Source: Nothopassalora personata (taxonomy: Eukaryota > Ascomycota > Dothideomycetes > Mycosphaerellales > Mycosphaerellaceae). From it: a DNA stretch of 64,000 nt. Position 1 is the first letter of the stretch. The number at the start of each line of letters is the position of its first letter. The translations under genes were made by a program, and so were the position numbers. The notes below the pieces were generated by a model that had not been told where the DNA came from, ran no database searches, and was given only the letters and a program-made list of their open reading frames with translations. The stretch spans positions 2,666,001 to 2,730,000 of the forward strand of contig CM066292.1 of assembly GCA_033816765.1 (NCBI GenBank), read 5' to 3'. Below are positions 1 to 9,149 of the stretch, in pieces.

Positions 1-135
1 CCCGAGATTGCGCAGCTCAACTCATGATCAATGTCGCTGACGCCATTGAAGGATACTGATCGATATATGCATTGACATATCTTTGTTCTGTTCAGCCGAG
101 ATGGCCGCAGGCCAGTGGAATACCAGTAGCACAAC

Positions 136-1572
136 TTATGCCTTTGCCAGATAAATACTGCGCACTTGGCACCAGCCCTTGAGGCCTGCCTCGCCGTTCT
201 CACAACCTACACCACTTCCCTTGAAACCACCGAATGGCACCTCCGGATGCTGCTGCATAATCGTGTTCGTCCAGACAACACCAGCCTCGACTTGGCGGGC
301 CAATCTCTCGACGCGAGCCAAATCTTTGCCGTAGATCGTGGCACCCAGACCCCAAGAAGAGTCGTTGACGCGCTTGATCACATCGTCGTCGTTGTTCCAC
401 TTCAGCAGTGGGACGATGGGTCCAAAAGGCTCTTCTTGGACGAGACGACTGGTTTCAGGTGGGTTGTTGACGAGAGTCAGCGGTGCAAAGAATCCGGGAC
501 CCTCGGGGATCTTGCCGCCTGTCAAGAAGTCGTGGCCTGCCTTCCGAGATTCGGCGAAGAATTCACTGACTTTCTCGTAGACCAATCGGTTGTTCAGTGG
601 GCCATACGAGACACCTTCGTCTTGACCGGGTCCAACGCCTGCCTGCTTGGCTGCCTCTACCAGTGCCTTCGATAGCTTGTCGTACACATCCTCGTGGACG
701 TAGATGCGCTTGCTGGCGTGGCATACTTGACCAGAGTTGTAGAACGCGCTGAGAAGAACGGTCGGTGCGACCTTCTCGACATCGACATCTGGGAGAACGA
801 TGCAAGCATCATTGCCGCCCAGCTCTAATGTTACACGCTTCAGGGTCGCAGAACAGCTCTTGGCTACCAGTCGACCTGTTGCTGTGCTGCCAGTGAAAGA
901 TATCTTGCGGATCTTTGGGTGCTCTGTAACCCAAGGTCCCAGGCTATCGTCACCCAACACGATCTGTACAACGCCGGGAGGCAGGTACCTGTTGAAGAGC
1001 TCCACGCATCGGACATCGCACAATGGTGTGAAAGGCGAAGGCTTGATGATGATTGTGTTGCCGGTAAGGATGGCTGGGATAATCTTCCAGATCATGAGGA
1101 GCACTGGGAAGTTCCATGGCACAATGCCGGCAGTAACACCCAGCGGGACATACTGCTCAATGGCCTTGGTTTCATCACTCTCCCACACAACCTTCTCTTT
1201 AATTTCCATCGATGGCATACGGTCGAACCACTCGTTGACGACGTCTACCTCACCCTGTGCGAAAGACTTAGCCTTGCCTTGCTCAAGTACGAGCAGGTCG
1301 GCGATGTCCTTGCTCATGGTCTTGTATTCCTTGCCAATAGCCTCAATGGCCTTGGCACGCTCTGCCCAGGAGGTCTTCGACCATGACTCGAACGCCTTCT
1401 GTGCATGTTCGACGGCTTCGTCAAGGACTTCGCGGGTCGCAATGGGCACCTGAGCAACCGCCTGCTCGGTTGCTGGGTTGATCACGTCCAGCGTCTTTGC
1501 GCCTTTGGTGTCATAGCTCTTGCCGTTGATAATGTGGGAGAAAGTTCCCGAGAGAAGCTTTGGGGACGACAT
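136..1572 (-). CDS. Aldehyde dehydrogenase (ALDH superfamily), NAD(P)+-dependent
   Basis: Single-exon minus-strand gene for an enzyme oxidising an aldehyde to the carboxylic acid with NAD(P)+. The frame is open to 1683, but the ATG at 1572 (protein starts MSSPKLLSG) gives 478 aa, the usual ALDH length, and removes a tail with no ALDH similarity. Seen in sequence: PWNFP near residue 152, cofactor-binding FTGSTATG near 226, the general-base Glu in LELGG near 250, the catalytic Cys in GQVCHAS near 284, and EPFGPIVPLL towards the C-terminus. All key residues are present, so it should be active. No targeting signal is obvious, which suggests a cytosolic enzyme. The exact substrate cannot be read from the sequence. 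Downstream on the other strand lies a dead NmrA-like gene; no functional link is implied. Confidence 0.93.
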   Translation of the reverse strand: MSSPKLLSGTFSHIINGKSYDTKGAKTLDVINPATEQAVAQVPIATREVLDEAVEHAQKAFESWSKTSWAERAKAIEAIGKEYKTMSKDIADLLVLEQGKAKSFAQGEVDVVNEWFDRMPSMEIKEKVVWESDETKAIEQYVPLGVTAGIVPWNFPVLLMIWKIIPAILTGNTIIIKPSPFTPLCDVRCVELFNRYLPPGVVQIVLGDDSLGPWVTEHPKIRKISFTGSTATGRLVAKSCSATLKRVTLELGGNDACIVLPDVDVEKVAPTVLLSAFYNSGQVCHASKRIYVHEDVYDKLSKALVEAAKQAGVGPGQDEGVSYGPLNNRLVYEKVSEFFAESRKAGHDFLTGGKIPEGPGFFAPLTLVNNPPETSRLVQEEPFGPIVPLLKWNNDDDVIKRVNDSSWGLGATIYGKDLARVERLARQVEAGVVWTNTIMQQHPEVPFGGFKGSGVGCENGEAGLKGWCQVRSIYLAKA

Positions 1573-1683
1573 TTTGGCGGCGTAGAAAATGTATTTGGTA
1601 TGAGAACAATCCTTGATGGGCAAGATCTGGAAGAAATGGTGCTCATGAACATTGTCTGGTTCCACTACCACGGGCCACACCAC

Positions 1684-2516
1684 GTCATAGCAAACAGAGC
1701 TTTAGACCCTACCCCGCCAGGGCTGATGACATTGTGGACTCAGGACCCCCTTCTCAGCTATTACCGGCGCTGAGCCGCGAGGATGGAGCGACGAGCGGAC
1801 ACGTGAAAATATCACGTGTCATATATTCTCCAAGCCTGCCCTCAAGGGAAAAGTCAATTTGGCTGGTGCATGGACCGTGCGTTGAAGAGGAGGTGAATGG
1901 AGTGGTTCTTAAATGCGGGCAGATAGGGTACCTTGACAACGACATAATTGTTCTGAGTCCAGCCATTCAATCGATCTGGTAGACTCCACGCGCTTCCAGG
2001 AACATCGCGGGAGATCTGCTATGTGTCTTGGTGAACGCTATCAACGTGAGAGAGGCCAAACTCGAAACGTAGAGCGACCAGCGAGGCATATGCGTTTACG
2101 CCTTCAAGTTGCTTGATATGTTACTAATCGAAGTCACTGGGGCTTTTACAGGTGCATCACCAATCTAGGTTTGTTGGAGAGCCTTGATCAAAGAGGACGC
2201 TCAGCGATCTGGAAAGGACGTGCACCTTGGTGCAACGCACAAAAGAGGATCATAAACGAATACACGGGTATGCACATGCTACTCATCAAGAGTGCAGCGT
2301 TTATCAGCCCCTTGTAACGAGACATCACGATATGGTGAGAATTGGTGAACAGATCGACAGTGCCAGGCACCACGGCGAGGCTACTGTTGGTAATGTGTGG
2401 AATGTTCTCCCGGCGCTACTTGTGTTCAAGACAGAATAATTGCAAAACACGGCCTTCAAAACCGTATGCTCGTCTGTGATCAGCTACGGCCAGGATCTAT
2501 TCGATAGACAGCCTTC
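1684..2516. other. Intergenic, no gene recognised
   Basis: Upstream region of the aldehyde dehydrogenase. The short open frames show no family motif. I see no repeat or RNA gene here; the ALDH promoter presumably lies in the left part. Confidence 0.4.
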
Positions 2517-2915
2517 CCATGACAGAAGTCCTGGTGTTCGGCGGAATCTGCTCAGGGACTACCAAGTGTATGACACCACACAGCCGAAATTCCCTCGAAG
2601 ATATACATCATGCTAATTGACCCCTCGTAGCCCTCTCAGATAGCGGTCGATACTCCGTTCGATCCCGCACTCGAAATGCCAAATCTGAGTGAGCTCAGCA
2701 CCTCGCGACACTACCCAATGTCACTTTGATCGAAGTCCAACAAGACAGCCAGGACCTCCACTGAGCATTCAAAGCAGTCTACGGAGCTCGACGGCCTCAC
2801 TCTAGGCGAGAAGAACGAACTCTTCTATGGCATTCGCGCCTATGAGATTGCCAGACATGAAGGTGTCAAGCGCCACGTCTACGCTCCCCAGTGCCCGCTC
2901 TCCCGTAATTTTTTC
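2517..2915 (+). pseudogene. NmrA-like NAD(P)-binding protein, N-terminal fragment (broken)
   Basis: First of three collinear pieces of a dead NmrA-like (atypical SDR, Rossmann-fold) gene. It starts with a nucleotide-binding strand reading TEVLVFGGICSG, followed by an intron-like stretch at about 2566-2630 (GTGTAT, CTAATTGAC branch, TAG). It continues with RYSVRSRTRNAKSE, ATLPNVTLIEV and AFKAVYG, then, in another frame, EKNELFYGIRAYEIARHEG. Two in-frame TGA codons and at least one frameshift break it. The order and spacing match the N-terminal half of NmrA-like proteins. Similarity stops shortly after the KRHVYA motif near 2890 and resumes only near 4300. Confidence 0.7.
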
Positions 2916-2929
2916 GACTATTCTTAGTT

Positions 2930-3490
2930 TCTTAATCTACCCACCACCAATATGGACGACTATAAGATGGTGTTGCTAGCATCTTACCAACCGTATACGG
3001 CCCTTACTCTCGCCAGTCCACCGCCGCCGTAGGTAGTGCGCGTCCTGCTAGAAATACCTCTCATCAACGAGGCGCGCCGGTGCGCTCGTTCTCGATCCCT
3101 TTGTAACGACGGTGATATTAGTGGCAGTAGCATCGAGATGGTGACGCTAAGCATACGACATCCTCGCGAATATTACGTGTCTACGGCCAACGCTAGGGGG
3201 ACGTGGGGCAGAGGGGATAGGGAAGAGAGAGGTTGTCTGCTATTATCAGAGAGCTACAGCATAATATTAAAAGAGCAAATGCGTTTCGCATAAGAAGACC
3301 AATTAAATACCGACCCAGGTGCGTTTCGCGGTACGTACGAGGTTCTTCGCTTATGTCTTAGATCGCAAAGACTAAATACAGTACTTCTCCAAAGGGTATA
3401 TGTACTAGATATCTAAGAACAGCTCGCCGCGCCTTGTGAGTAGACAGTTTACCACCGGCAACAAGACAGAATTCGACGTAAATAAAAACT
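2930..3490. other. Left part of the segment separating NmrA-like fragments
   Basis: No NmrA similarity and no recognisable transposon gene. It is richer in TA and CTA steps than the flanks. The short frame at 3036-3293 has no family motif. Confidence 0.35.
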
Positions 3491-3816
3491 ATGGAAATCC
3501 TCGCGCTTCTACTATACGTGGCACACTCCGCAGCGAAAGGCTTATACTGCGATTGGGGCTCTGGCGGCGATCAAGGATGCGAGAACAATGGCCTGCACAC
3601 ATATTGCGTAAGTCGATTGTAGGGGAAACAGAGACAGCGCCTCTCTACTAGAGTATTACTTACACCTATATTTTGCAGTGCCAAAACACCCCAGACGCAC
3701 AACACCCGATCTGGAGAAATGTCACTGTCCCAACTGTAAACAAGAATGGGAGTAGTGATTGCGGTGAGAAAATCGAAGAGCTTAGTATGTATAAGGGAAC
3801 ACTATACTGTGCTTAA
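3491..3816 (+). CDS. Candidate small secreted cysteine-rich protein (84 aa), effector-like
   Basis: Two exons, 3491-3607 and 3679-3816, around an intron at 3608-3678 (GTAAGT...TTTTGCAG, phase 0). An in-frame TAA just upstream (3479-3481) fixes the ATG at 3491. The 84-aa product begins with a short hydrophobic signal-like stretch (MEILALLLYVAHSAAKG) and has six cysteines at 20, 30, 39, 40, 67 and 83, including a CC pair at the exon junction and a C-terminal CA. This is the size and style of fungal small secreted proteins acting in the apoplast, but I recognise no named family. A second GTGAGA site after codon 67 could allow an alternative splice ending in a shorter tail. It lies inside the DNA that splits the NmrA-like relic. 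It could be a chance open frame; the clean splice signals argue otherwise. Confidence 0.5.
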
Positions 3817-4299
3817 GACGTAAGAGACACGTTTAGGGCAATATACAGTTCTGCCTTCAAGTCTCTAGTACAAGTAAGATCAAATCTACGAGCTAACTTA
3901 GAGGCCAGCAGACGGAAGCGTAACTAATGTTAATACAGTTCCGGTGTTTTTCTAGATAAAAGAGACCGAAGAAGAATTTTCTCCAACCCACAGCCTCTAA
4001 GACACTAGCGATCTAGTCCCAGCTATTTCCTCTCACCAACGACGTCACCTAGCGTCTTTCCCTATGTTAGTCTTTCTACTAAGTGTCACCGTCAGCCAGT
4101 GCGGCGACAGAAGACAGGGTATCTCGCGACAGATATCTACGCAAGGCAAATACTAAAGACGGAGCGAGCCCTCACTCACGCCTAGGGCTGCCTTGAAGAA
4201 GGACGGAGTTGTGCCCGAGAACAAGAAGCAAATTCTCCGAGACTCATCGGTCCAAAATCTTGTCGTCCTGTGCTTCGCACTGTTGTTCTCACCTGCCTG
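3817..4299. other. Right part of the segment separating NmrA-like fragments
   Basis: No gene recognised. From about 4190 the plus frame reads into the next NmrA-like fragment, so the junction between inserted and ancestral sequence is probably near 4190-4310. Confidence 0.3.
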
Positions 4300-4614
4300 G
4301 TCTTACATAGCTTGGCGCGTCGGGTGCTGTGGTCCGTACATGGACATGCTGTATGATGGCGTCTTCATCCCGAGAGAGCAGAACGACGGCTCATTTGTTG
4401 GGATCAATCCAGCCAGCGGGTGTGATCCTTCTTGACAATCGATTCTATACCCACTACTTTGACTAACGACGTCTTAACTTCCCAGAAGATGGAAAGATCC
4501 CACTGATCGCCCCCGAAGACTCCGGACCATACTCGCTTTGGATGTTCGACAGCCCTGCAGACTCCGCAGGCCTCCTCTTGAAAGTCGCAACAGACGAAGT
4601 TATTGGCTAGTTAT
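4300..4614 (+). pseudogene. NmrA-like protein, central fragment (broken)
   Basis: Second piece of the NmrA-like relic. It shows GPYMDMLYDGVFIPREQ and FVGINPASG, then a frame change or degraded intron at about 4425-4487, then DGKIPLIAPEDSGPYS, WMFDSPADSAGLLLK and VATDEV before a TAG. These follow the usual order of NmrA-like C-terminal halves. The fragment is collinear with those at 2517-2915 and 4850-5252, so one ancestral gene was interrupted. Confidence 0.72.
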
Positions 4615-4849
4615 GCAGCAGATGTAAGTGAATGACGAGCGTGCTCGTGATTGTACTTGTCCTTGTCATTGTCCTATCTACACGTGAATGAGCGTGCCCT
4701 TCTATACCCTTTGCGACAAGATGTACGCGTAAGCATCGAATCACGTGGACTGTGAGTGAATGCTATAGAACGTACTAGCAAACCTTATTACGTAGATGAA
4801 TCCTACGTATTATGTTGCTGCCTTTGGGTGGCGACGGCTAAATCCAACA

Positions 4850-5252
4850 GAAGTCGGCTTTGAGGACATCGCCAGAAATTTCACCGAAGTGACTGGCAAG
4901 AAGGCCTCCTAACCAATACTGGGACCTCGAAACACATCTACCCTTGGCTGAGCCGTTCCCCAACGCAATGACGAACTGGGCTGCAGGACCAGGTGCTGCG
5001 AAGGACGGGCCGACCATGACCTGGCGTGAGAATTTACTGCGTGGTGGCTGTACTAGAGCGAAGGTCGACCTGAGAAGGGAGGTATCGCTTTTCTTGACAA
5101 GATCCATCCCCCGGAGAATCAAGTCCTTGCGGGAATGGATGAAAAGGAACAACTACCACGGCCAGCCAAAGAGCGTCTTGAAGGGTTTTGCTGACTTGAT
5201 GGCAGCTGTGCCTGCGATGCGGGCGGGGCAGACAAATGGTGCGAGCAAGTAG
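4850..5252 (+). pseudogene. NmrA-like protein, C-terminal fragment (broken)
   Basis: Third collinear piece. EDIARNFTEVTGKKAS ends at a TAA; after a frame change it resumes as EPFPNAMTNWAAGPGAAKDG, TMTWREN and finally RIKSLREWMKRNNY and KSVLKGFADLMAAV. This is the typical end of NmrA-like oxidoreductases. About 230 bp without similarity (4615-4849) separates it from the central fragment and may be a second small insertion or a decayed intron. The gene cannot make a full protein. Confidence 0.65.
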
Positions 5253-5590
5253 CATGAGTGGCCAATGGCGGGTTTGCAAGAGCACTTAGAGAGATAGCTG
5301 TGGAACACGTGCAATATTGGACTTGGCTCAACGGTAGTGCCTGGCTTAGATGAATCTGTACTGGAAGCCGAGAGGCAGGCAGTTTCTCAACGTCACTGCA
5401 GCAGAACGGTGATGAAGTAGAATACCGCATGTCCGAGAAGGTCGACAAGGTACGCGCGTGGTCGGGCCAGGGACACAGAGTCTATTTGGTCCCAAGATAC
5501 AGATTGCCTGAGGCAAGATGCACTATGATTGTGAGACGGCATGCAGTCCACCTCATGAGATCGGAAGCTGTGCACTCCTTGAAATAGATA
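5253..5590. other. Spacer between NmrA-like relic and DNA transposon
   Basis: No coding signal was recognised. It ends at the left terminus of the Tc1-like element, whose probable TA target dinucleotide is at 5589-5590. Confidence 0.35.
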
Positions 5591-5687
5591 CTATGCTATG
5601 CAATATTCCGCGCCATGCTGCCGGGGGTGGGTCCGTGGATTAGCCGTCCCGCGTTCCTCATAGTAAACACGCGTAGAACCTGGGAAT
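5591..5687 (+). repeat. Left terminal inverted repeat of the Tc1-like element
   Basis: The outer 30 bp nearly match the right end and include the perfect 26-bp core at 5595-5620. The inner part is diverged but alignable and ends with GTAGAACCTGGGAAT, which pairs with the inverted right-hand copy. Confidence 0.8.
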
Positions 5688-5773
5688 AGCGATATTCTGT
5701 CCCAATCTCATGAATATTATCGTGTCGTTGATATAACCTCGTCGTCGCCAGTCCCAGGTGTTGTTTGCCTCAC

Positions 5774-7396
5774 ATGGCGGCAGGCTCCAAGCGTCGTAGC
5801 AGCACTGCTGGGCCATCTTCGAGACCAGCCAAACGCGTTCGACAGCCACCTCGTCCAAAGCCTTATGATAACACACTCCAAGCTCTTGAGCAGTCGCAGT
5901 CGCAATCTCGATCGAAGCCCTCGAAGTCGCGGAAAGGCAAAGGACGAGCTCTCACGCCCGTGCCGGAGAATGAGGAGGATGATGATGAAGAAGCGCGTCT
6001 TCACGACGACGCCCTAAACCAGTCGATGGGCGCAGGTGGAGGTGCTGAAGATGAGGATGCGGATAACGACGAAGAACAGGAGGTCGAAGAGGCTGAAGAC
6101 GATGCTGATAACACCGCCGAGACTGAGGTGTTCTCCTTCGGTGTCGCCTTTCGCGTTGTTTTTGGTAAACAGATGCTCGCTGTCAAGTCGTGGCCGGTAG
6201 TGAAGAGCGATAGCACTGACTATCTCGTGGTGGACAATTGGAGTGAGTTCTTGAGCCGGTGGTTCAAGTCCATCGACAATAGCGGTCGTCTCTCAGAGGA
6301 TATCTATAAGGTTATCAACATGCGTATCACCGCCAGCTACGAGCGCTCCGGACTTCGCTCTCTCGTCAATGAGATGTCGAACGACGTACCTGAAGCAGAG
6401 GGGGATGTGAGACGCGCCAAACAACAACTGAAGATGTGGTACGAGATGTCGAAGCAGGGCCTCAATATTGATATTGTGGCGACCGTGATCGAGCGCACTG
6501 CCGCACCTGCTCGTACACCTGGAAGTCAGCGACGCGCCGCACAGAGGACTGCTACCGATCAGCAGCTGGCACAGATCCGGTCCGGCACGTATGGTACTCA
6601 GCGTGGTGCAGAAGATGTTGATGATGATGATGGATTGTTTGTGAGGCAAGAATCACCGCTCCGCCGCACCGGCATTGAGGTGGATGAAGACGGCCGAATA
6701 GTGCCTCAAGTAACAGGCTCGGACGACTTCCTCAACTCGCTCAATAAGCAGTGGCGCTGCGGCAACAAGTACTGCAAGAACTACGGCAACACTTGCTGGT
6801 GGACTGGTCCGGATAACCCTCAAGACCACTGCAAGATGTATCCAGAGATAACGCGTCGATGGTGGAAAGCAGCTCGCGCGTATGAGCTGGATAAGAGCAA
6901 GCCGCATTGCACACTAATGGATCCAGGCTCTACGTTGACAGCTAAGTTATGGAAAGAGAAGGAGAGGAATAAGACCAACCCATACGCAGCTACAACTTCC
7001 AAGCAAGGTGTTGTCGGTGCTACTGTAATCAAGCAGTACTTTGGCTCTCGTAACCACCAGTCTTCGAGTCCACGTGGACGCTCACCTTCACGATCACCGC
7101 CGGTGTTGTTCAGCTCTCAACCTGCTACAGAAGAGCCAAGCGTTACTGTCCGAACCTGCTTCGACTGGCTTGTACGTAGTAGTACCTACTGGCTCAACAG
7201 ACAGACCGATCTTGACAGCATATACGATCTTCTTGTGAACGAGAAGGACTTCGATCTTCAACAGATCTATAACATTAAGCAGGCGGTATGGGTGGACACA
7301 TACAGCCTGAAGGAGGGACAATATTCGAAGCTACGGCAGGGGATTCAGAAATACCGTCATTCTTCGGCGTACCGGCAGAATGATCGAAGTGAGTAG
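5774..7396 (+). CDS. Transposon-borne 540-aa acidic protein with Cys/His cluster, function unknown
   Basis: Single open frame. The first ATG at 5774 gives MAAGSKRRSSTAG. I recognise no named family. Visible features: a basic, Ser/Pro-rich N-terminus (residues 1-65) with possible nuclear localisation sequences; a strongly acidic stretch around 70-115; a central globular part; and a possible zinc-binding cluster beginning near residue 332, with WRCGNKYCKNYGNTCWW then HCKMYP and PHC (spacing CX4CX6CX11C plus His). After that come an SR/SP-rich linker (SPRGRSPSRSPP) and a C-terminal block rich in aromatic and leucine residues. It lies wholly between the inverted repeats of the Tc1-like element, convergent with the transposase. 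I infer a DNA- or chromatin-binding accessory factor of the transposon, or captured cargo; neither is shown. Confidence 0.75.
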   Translation: MAAGSKRRSSTAGPSSRPAKRVRQPPRPKPYDNTLQALEQSQSQSRSKPSKSRKGKGRALTPVPENEEDDDEEARLHDDALNQSMGAGGGAEDEDADNDEEQEVEEAEDDADNTAETEVFSFGVAFRVVFGKQMLAVKSWPVVKSDSTDYLVVDNWSEFLSRWFKSIDNSGRLSEDIYKVINMRITASYERSGLRSLVNEMSNDVPEAEGDVRRAKQQLKMWYEMSKQGLNIDIVATVIERTAAPARTPGSQRRAAQRTATDQQLAQIRSGTYGTQRGAEDVDDDDGLFVRQESPLRRTGIEVDEDGRIVPQVTGSDDFLNSLNKQWRCGNKYCKNYGNTCWWTGPDNPQDHCKMYPEITRRWWKAARAYELDKSKPHCTLMDPGSTLTAKLWKEKERNKTNPYAATTSKQGVVGATVIKQYFGSRNHQSSSPRGRSPSRSPPVLFSSQPATEEPSVTVRTCFDWLVRSSTYWLNRQTDLDSIYDLLVNEKDFDLQQIYNIKQAVWVDTYSLKEGQYSKLRQGIQKYRHSSAYRQNDRSE

Positions 7397-7952
7397 GAGG
7401 GAGATTATCAAAAAGTTTGGGCTGCGTTTCCTCAACACTCCGTGCATATTTTTGAATGGTTGTTGGACGAGGTTGTTGCGACAAGGTGTAGCTATTGATC
7501 TGTGCTTTCCATATATCATATATCGTGTTGTGTTGCACCTCACCGTCGCCGTCTCGAAGCTCCGAATCTATGCTAGCTCTATGTCGTCCGAAGCCGAGTC
7601 ATCCGATTGGGTCGGGAGGAAATCCCAGGACTTTTGCGGGTATGCCGGGATGCTCGGCGGGAACATGTGATCCAAGGGTCCGGAAAATAAGTTGCACACA
7701 TGCGATTCACAACCACGCATCCGATTCGCACGCGATTTTTTTTGTGATATAGCGCCCATACAGAACTACAAAGATATGTAAAGAAGTGCAGAAGGTGTTG
7801 CGTTGTTGTGGAACAATGTCGTGTGAAGCTCTTCGATCGTCCTCTCGGCTAATGTCCGGACCCTGTTTCCGACATATCGATGACAGCGCTCTGCGGGCTA
7901 ATGATGCCTGGCATTTCCTCACTTCCTTATTCTTCGCTCCATCGACACACAC
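7397..7952. other. Convergent intergenic region inside the Tc1-like element
   Basis: Both genes end into this interval, so it must contain their two 3' ends. Only short overlapping frames without motifs are seen. Confidence 0.5.
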
Positions 7953-8909
7953 CTACCTATAACCACACTTCCAGAACCACGCGCTCGCATCCACCTGCTC
8001 GAAACGCTTCACAGCATCCTTCACGAAGTCGCCAAAGCGATCGTACCCATCCGCCGCCGCGATGTTCTTCTTGATCCACGCCTTCAGCACCCCGAATGAC
8101 AGCTCGATCGGATTGAAGTCTGGCGAATATGGTGGGAGATATTGCAGGTACACACCAGCCTCTGCGCAGAGCCGTGCGACCGTCTCACTGCGGTGAATCG
8201 ACGCATTATCCATCACCAGAAAAGAGCCTCTCTCCAACTGCGGCAACACCGTGTGCTCGAGCCACGCTTCGAATATCTCAGCAGTGATACTGCCTTGGAA
8301 CACGAGCGTCCCCGGTAGATATCCAGCCTGCGTTATAGCTGGCAGTACTGACCACCGCACCTCTCTTTTACAAGAGCCTTCTTCAAAACAAGGTGCGCCT
8401 ATAGGTGTCCAACCAGTCTTGCGCCAACCGGTACGTTCATTCGAAGCGCTCTCATCCACACAGCAGACACGACTCATCGGCATCATCTCCTGCTCACGCT
8501 CAAACCAATCGCGTACCTCCTTATTGCGCTCCTTCGCCAGGCGACACGCGACCTTCTTCGACCACTTATGCCGCTTGAGACAACGCGAGATAGTACTCTG
8601 GCTCACAACCACTCCGAACTCGTCGTATAGATACCACGCTATTTCATCCTGATACGCAGTCGGCTTGTCCGCGAGGTATTCGAATATGCGTTCCTCGAAG
8701 ATCGGCAAGAGCGAGCGAGGGCGACCGGCACCACCATTGAGCGTTTTATCGAGGTAGATATGACCGAAGAGGAGGTAGTTGTTACGGTGCTTGTCGATAC
8801 TGCGTCTAGCGATATTCATAAGCTCTGCAATATATTGGTTACTGTGCGCAGTATCTGCGAATAGTCGTTGGATCTCGTTCTGCTGCCATTGCGGCAACCT
8901 AGCAGGCAT
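7953..8909 (-). CDS. Tc1-like transposase (DDE superfamily, DD34E), intact
   Basis: Transposase that cuts and pastes the surrounding element. The ATG at 8909 starts MPARLPQWQQNEIQRLF and gives 318 aa; the frame is open a little further upstream only from non-ATG codons. An N-terminal helix-turn-helix region (about 1-110, including GRPRSL and STISRCLKRHKWSKK) precedes the RNase-H-like catalytic core. The three catalytic acids are visible: Asp in CCVDESAS, Asp in LVMDNASIH, and Glu in YSPDFNPIELSFG. Thirty-four residues separate the second Asp from the Glu, which fits the Tc1 group rather than pogo/Fot1. No stop or frameshift is present, so the protein is potentially active. It is convergent with the 540-aa gene. 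Confidence 0.9.
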   Translation of the reverse strand: MPARLPQWQQNEIQRLFADTAHSNQYIAELMNIARRSIDKHRNNYLLFGHIYLDKTLNGGAGRPRSLLPIFEERIFEYLADKPTAYQDEIAWYLYDEFGVVVSQSTISRCLKRHKWSKKVACRLAKERNKEVRDWFEREQEMMPMSRVCCVDESASNERTGWRKTGWTPIGAPCFEEGSCKREVRWSVLPAITQAGYLPGTLVFQGSITAEIFEAWLEHTVLPQLERGSFLVMDNASIHRSETVARLCAEAGVYLQYLPPYSPDFNPIELSFGVLKAWIKKNIAAADGYDRFGDFVKDAVKRFEQVDASAWFWKCGYR

Positions 8910-8990
8910 AGATAACGCCAACAACACCTGGGACTGGCGACAGTAACGATATAACGACGACACGACGATATAGCGATGATAAAGTACTGG

Positions 8991-9086
8991 ATTCCCGGGT
9001 TCTACAGCAAGATACTATGGGGCTTGGCAGGACGGTGATACCGCGGCTATGCGGCCCAGCATGGCGCGGAATATTGCATAGCGTAA
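8991..9086 (-). repeat. Right terminal inverted repeat of the Tc1-like element
   Basis: Inverted copy of 5591-5687. Bases 9057-9082 are perfectly complementary to 5595-5620. The inner block starts ATTCCCGGGTTCTAC, the inverse of the left inner block with one transition. Confidence 0.8.
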
Positions 9087-9149
9087 TATCGAAGGAATAC
9101 ATCGCCTATTTCTGTGTGCGGAAGAGCAATATTGTAGTTTGAATTATCA

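Larger units (their letters stand above)
5591..9086. mobile_element. Two-gene Tc1/mariner-like DNA transposon with long terminal inverted repeats
   Basis: About 3.5 kb bounded by inverted repeats. Bases 5595-5620 are the perfect reverse complement of 9057-9082 (26 bp), and weaker similarity extends inwards to about 5687 on the left and 8991 on the right. A TA dinucleotide abuts both proposed ends (5589-5590 and 9087-9088), as expected for Tc1/mariner insertion, although the outermost 4 bp differ, so the ends are good to a few bases. Inside are two convergent open genes: a 540-aa protein on the plus strand and a DD34E transposase on the minus strand. Neither shows stops or frameshifts, so the copy looks recent and possibly autonomous. 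Classical Tc1/mariner elements carry only the transposase. Confidence 0.85.
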
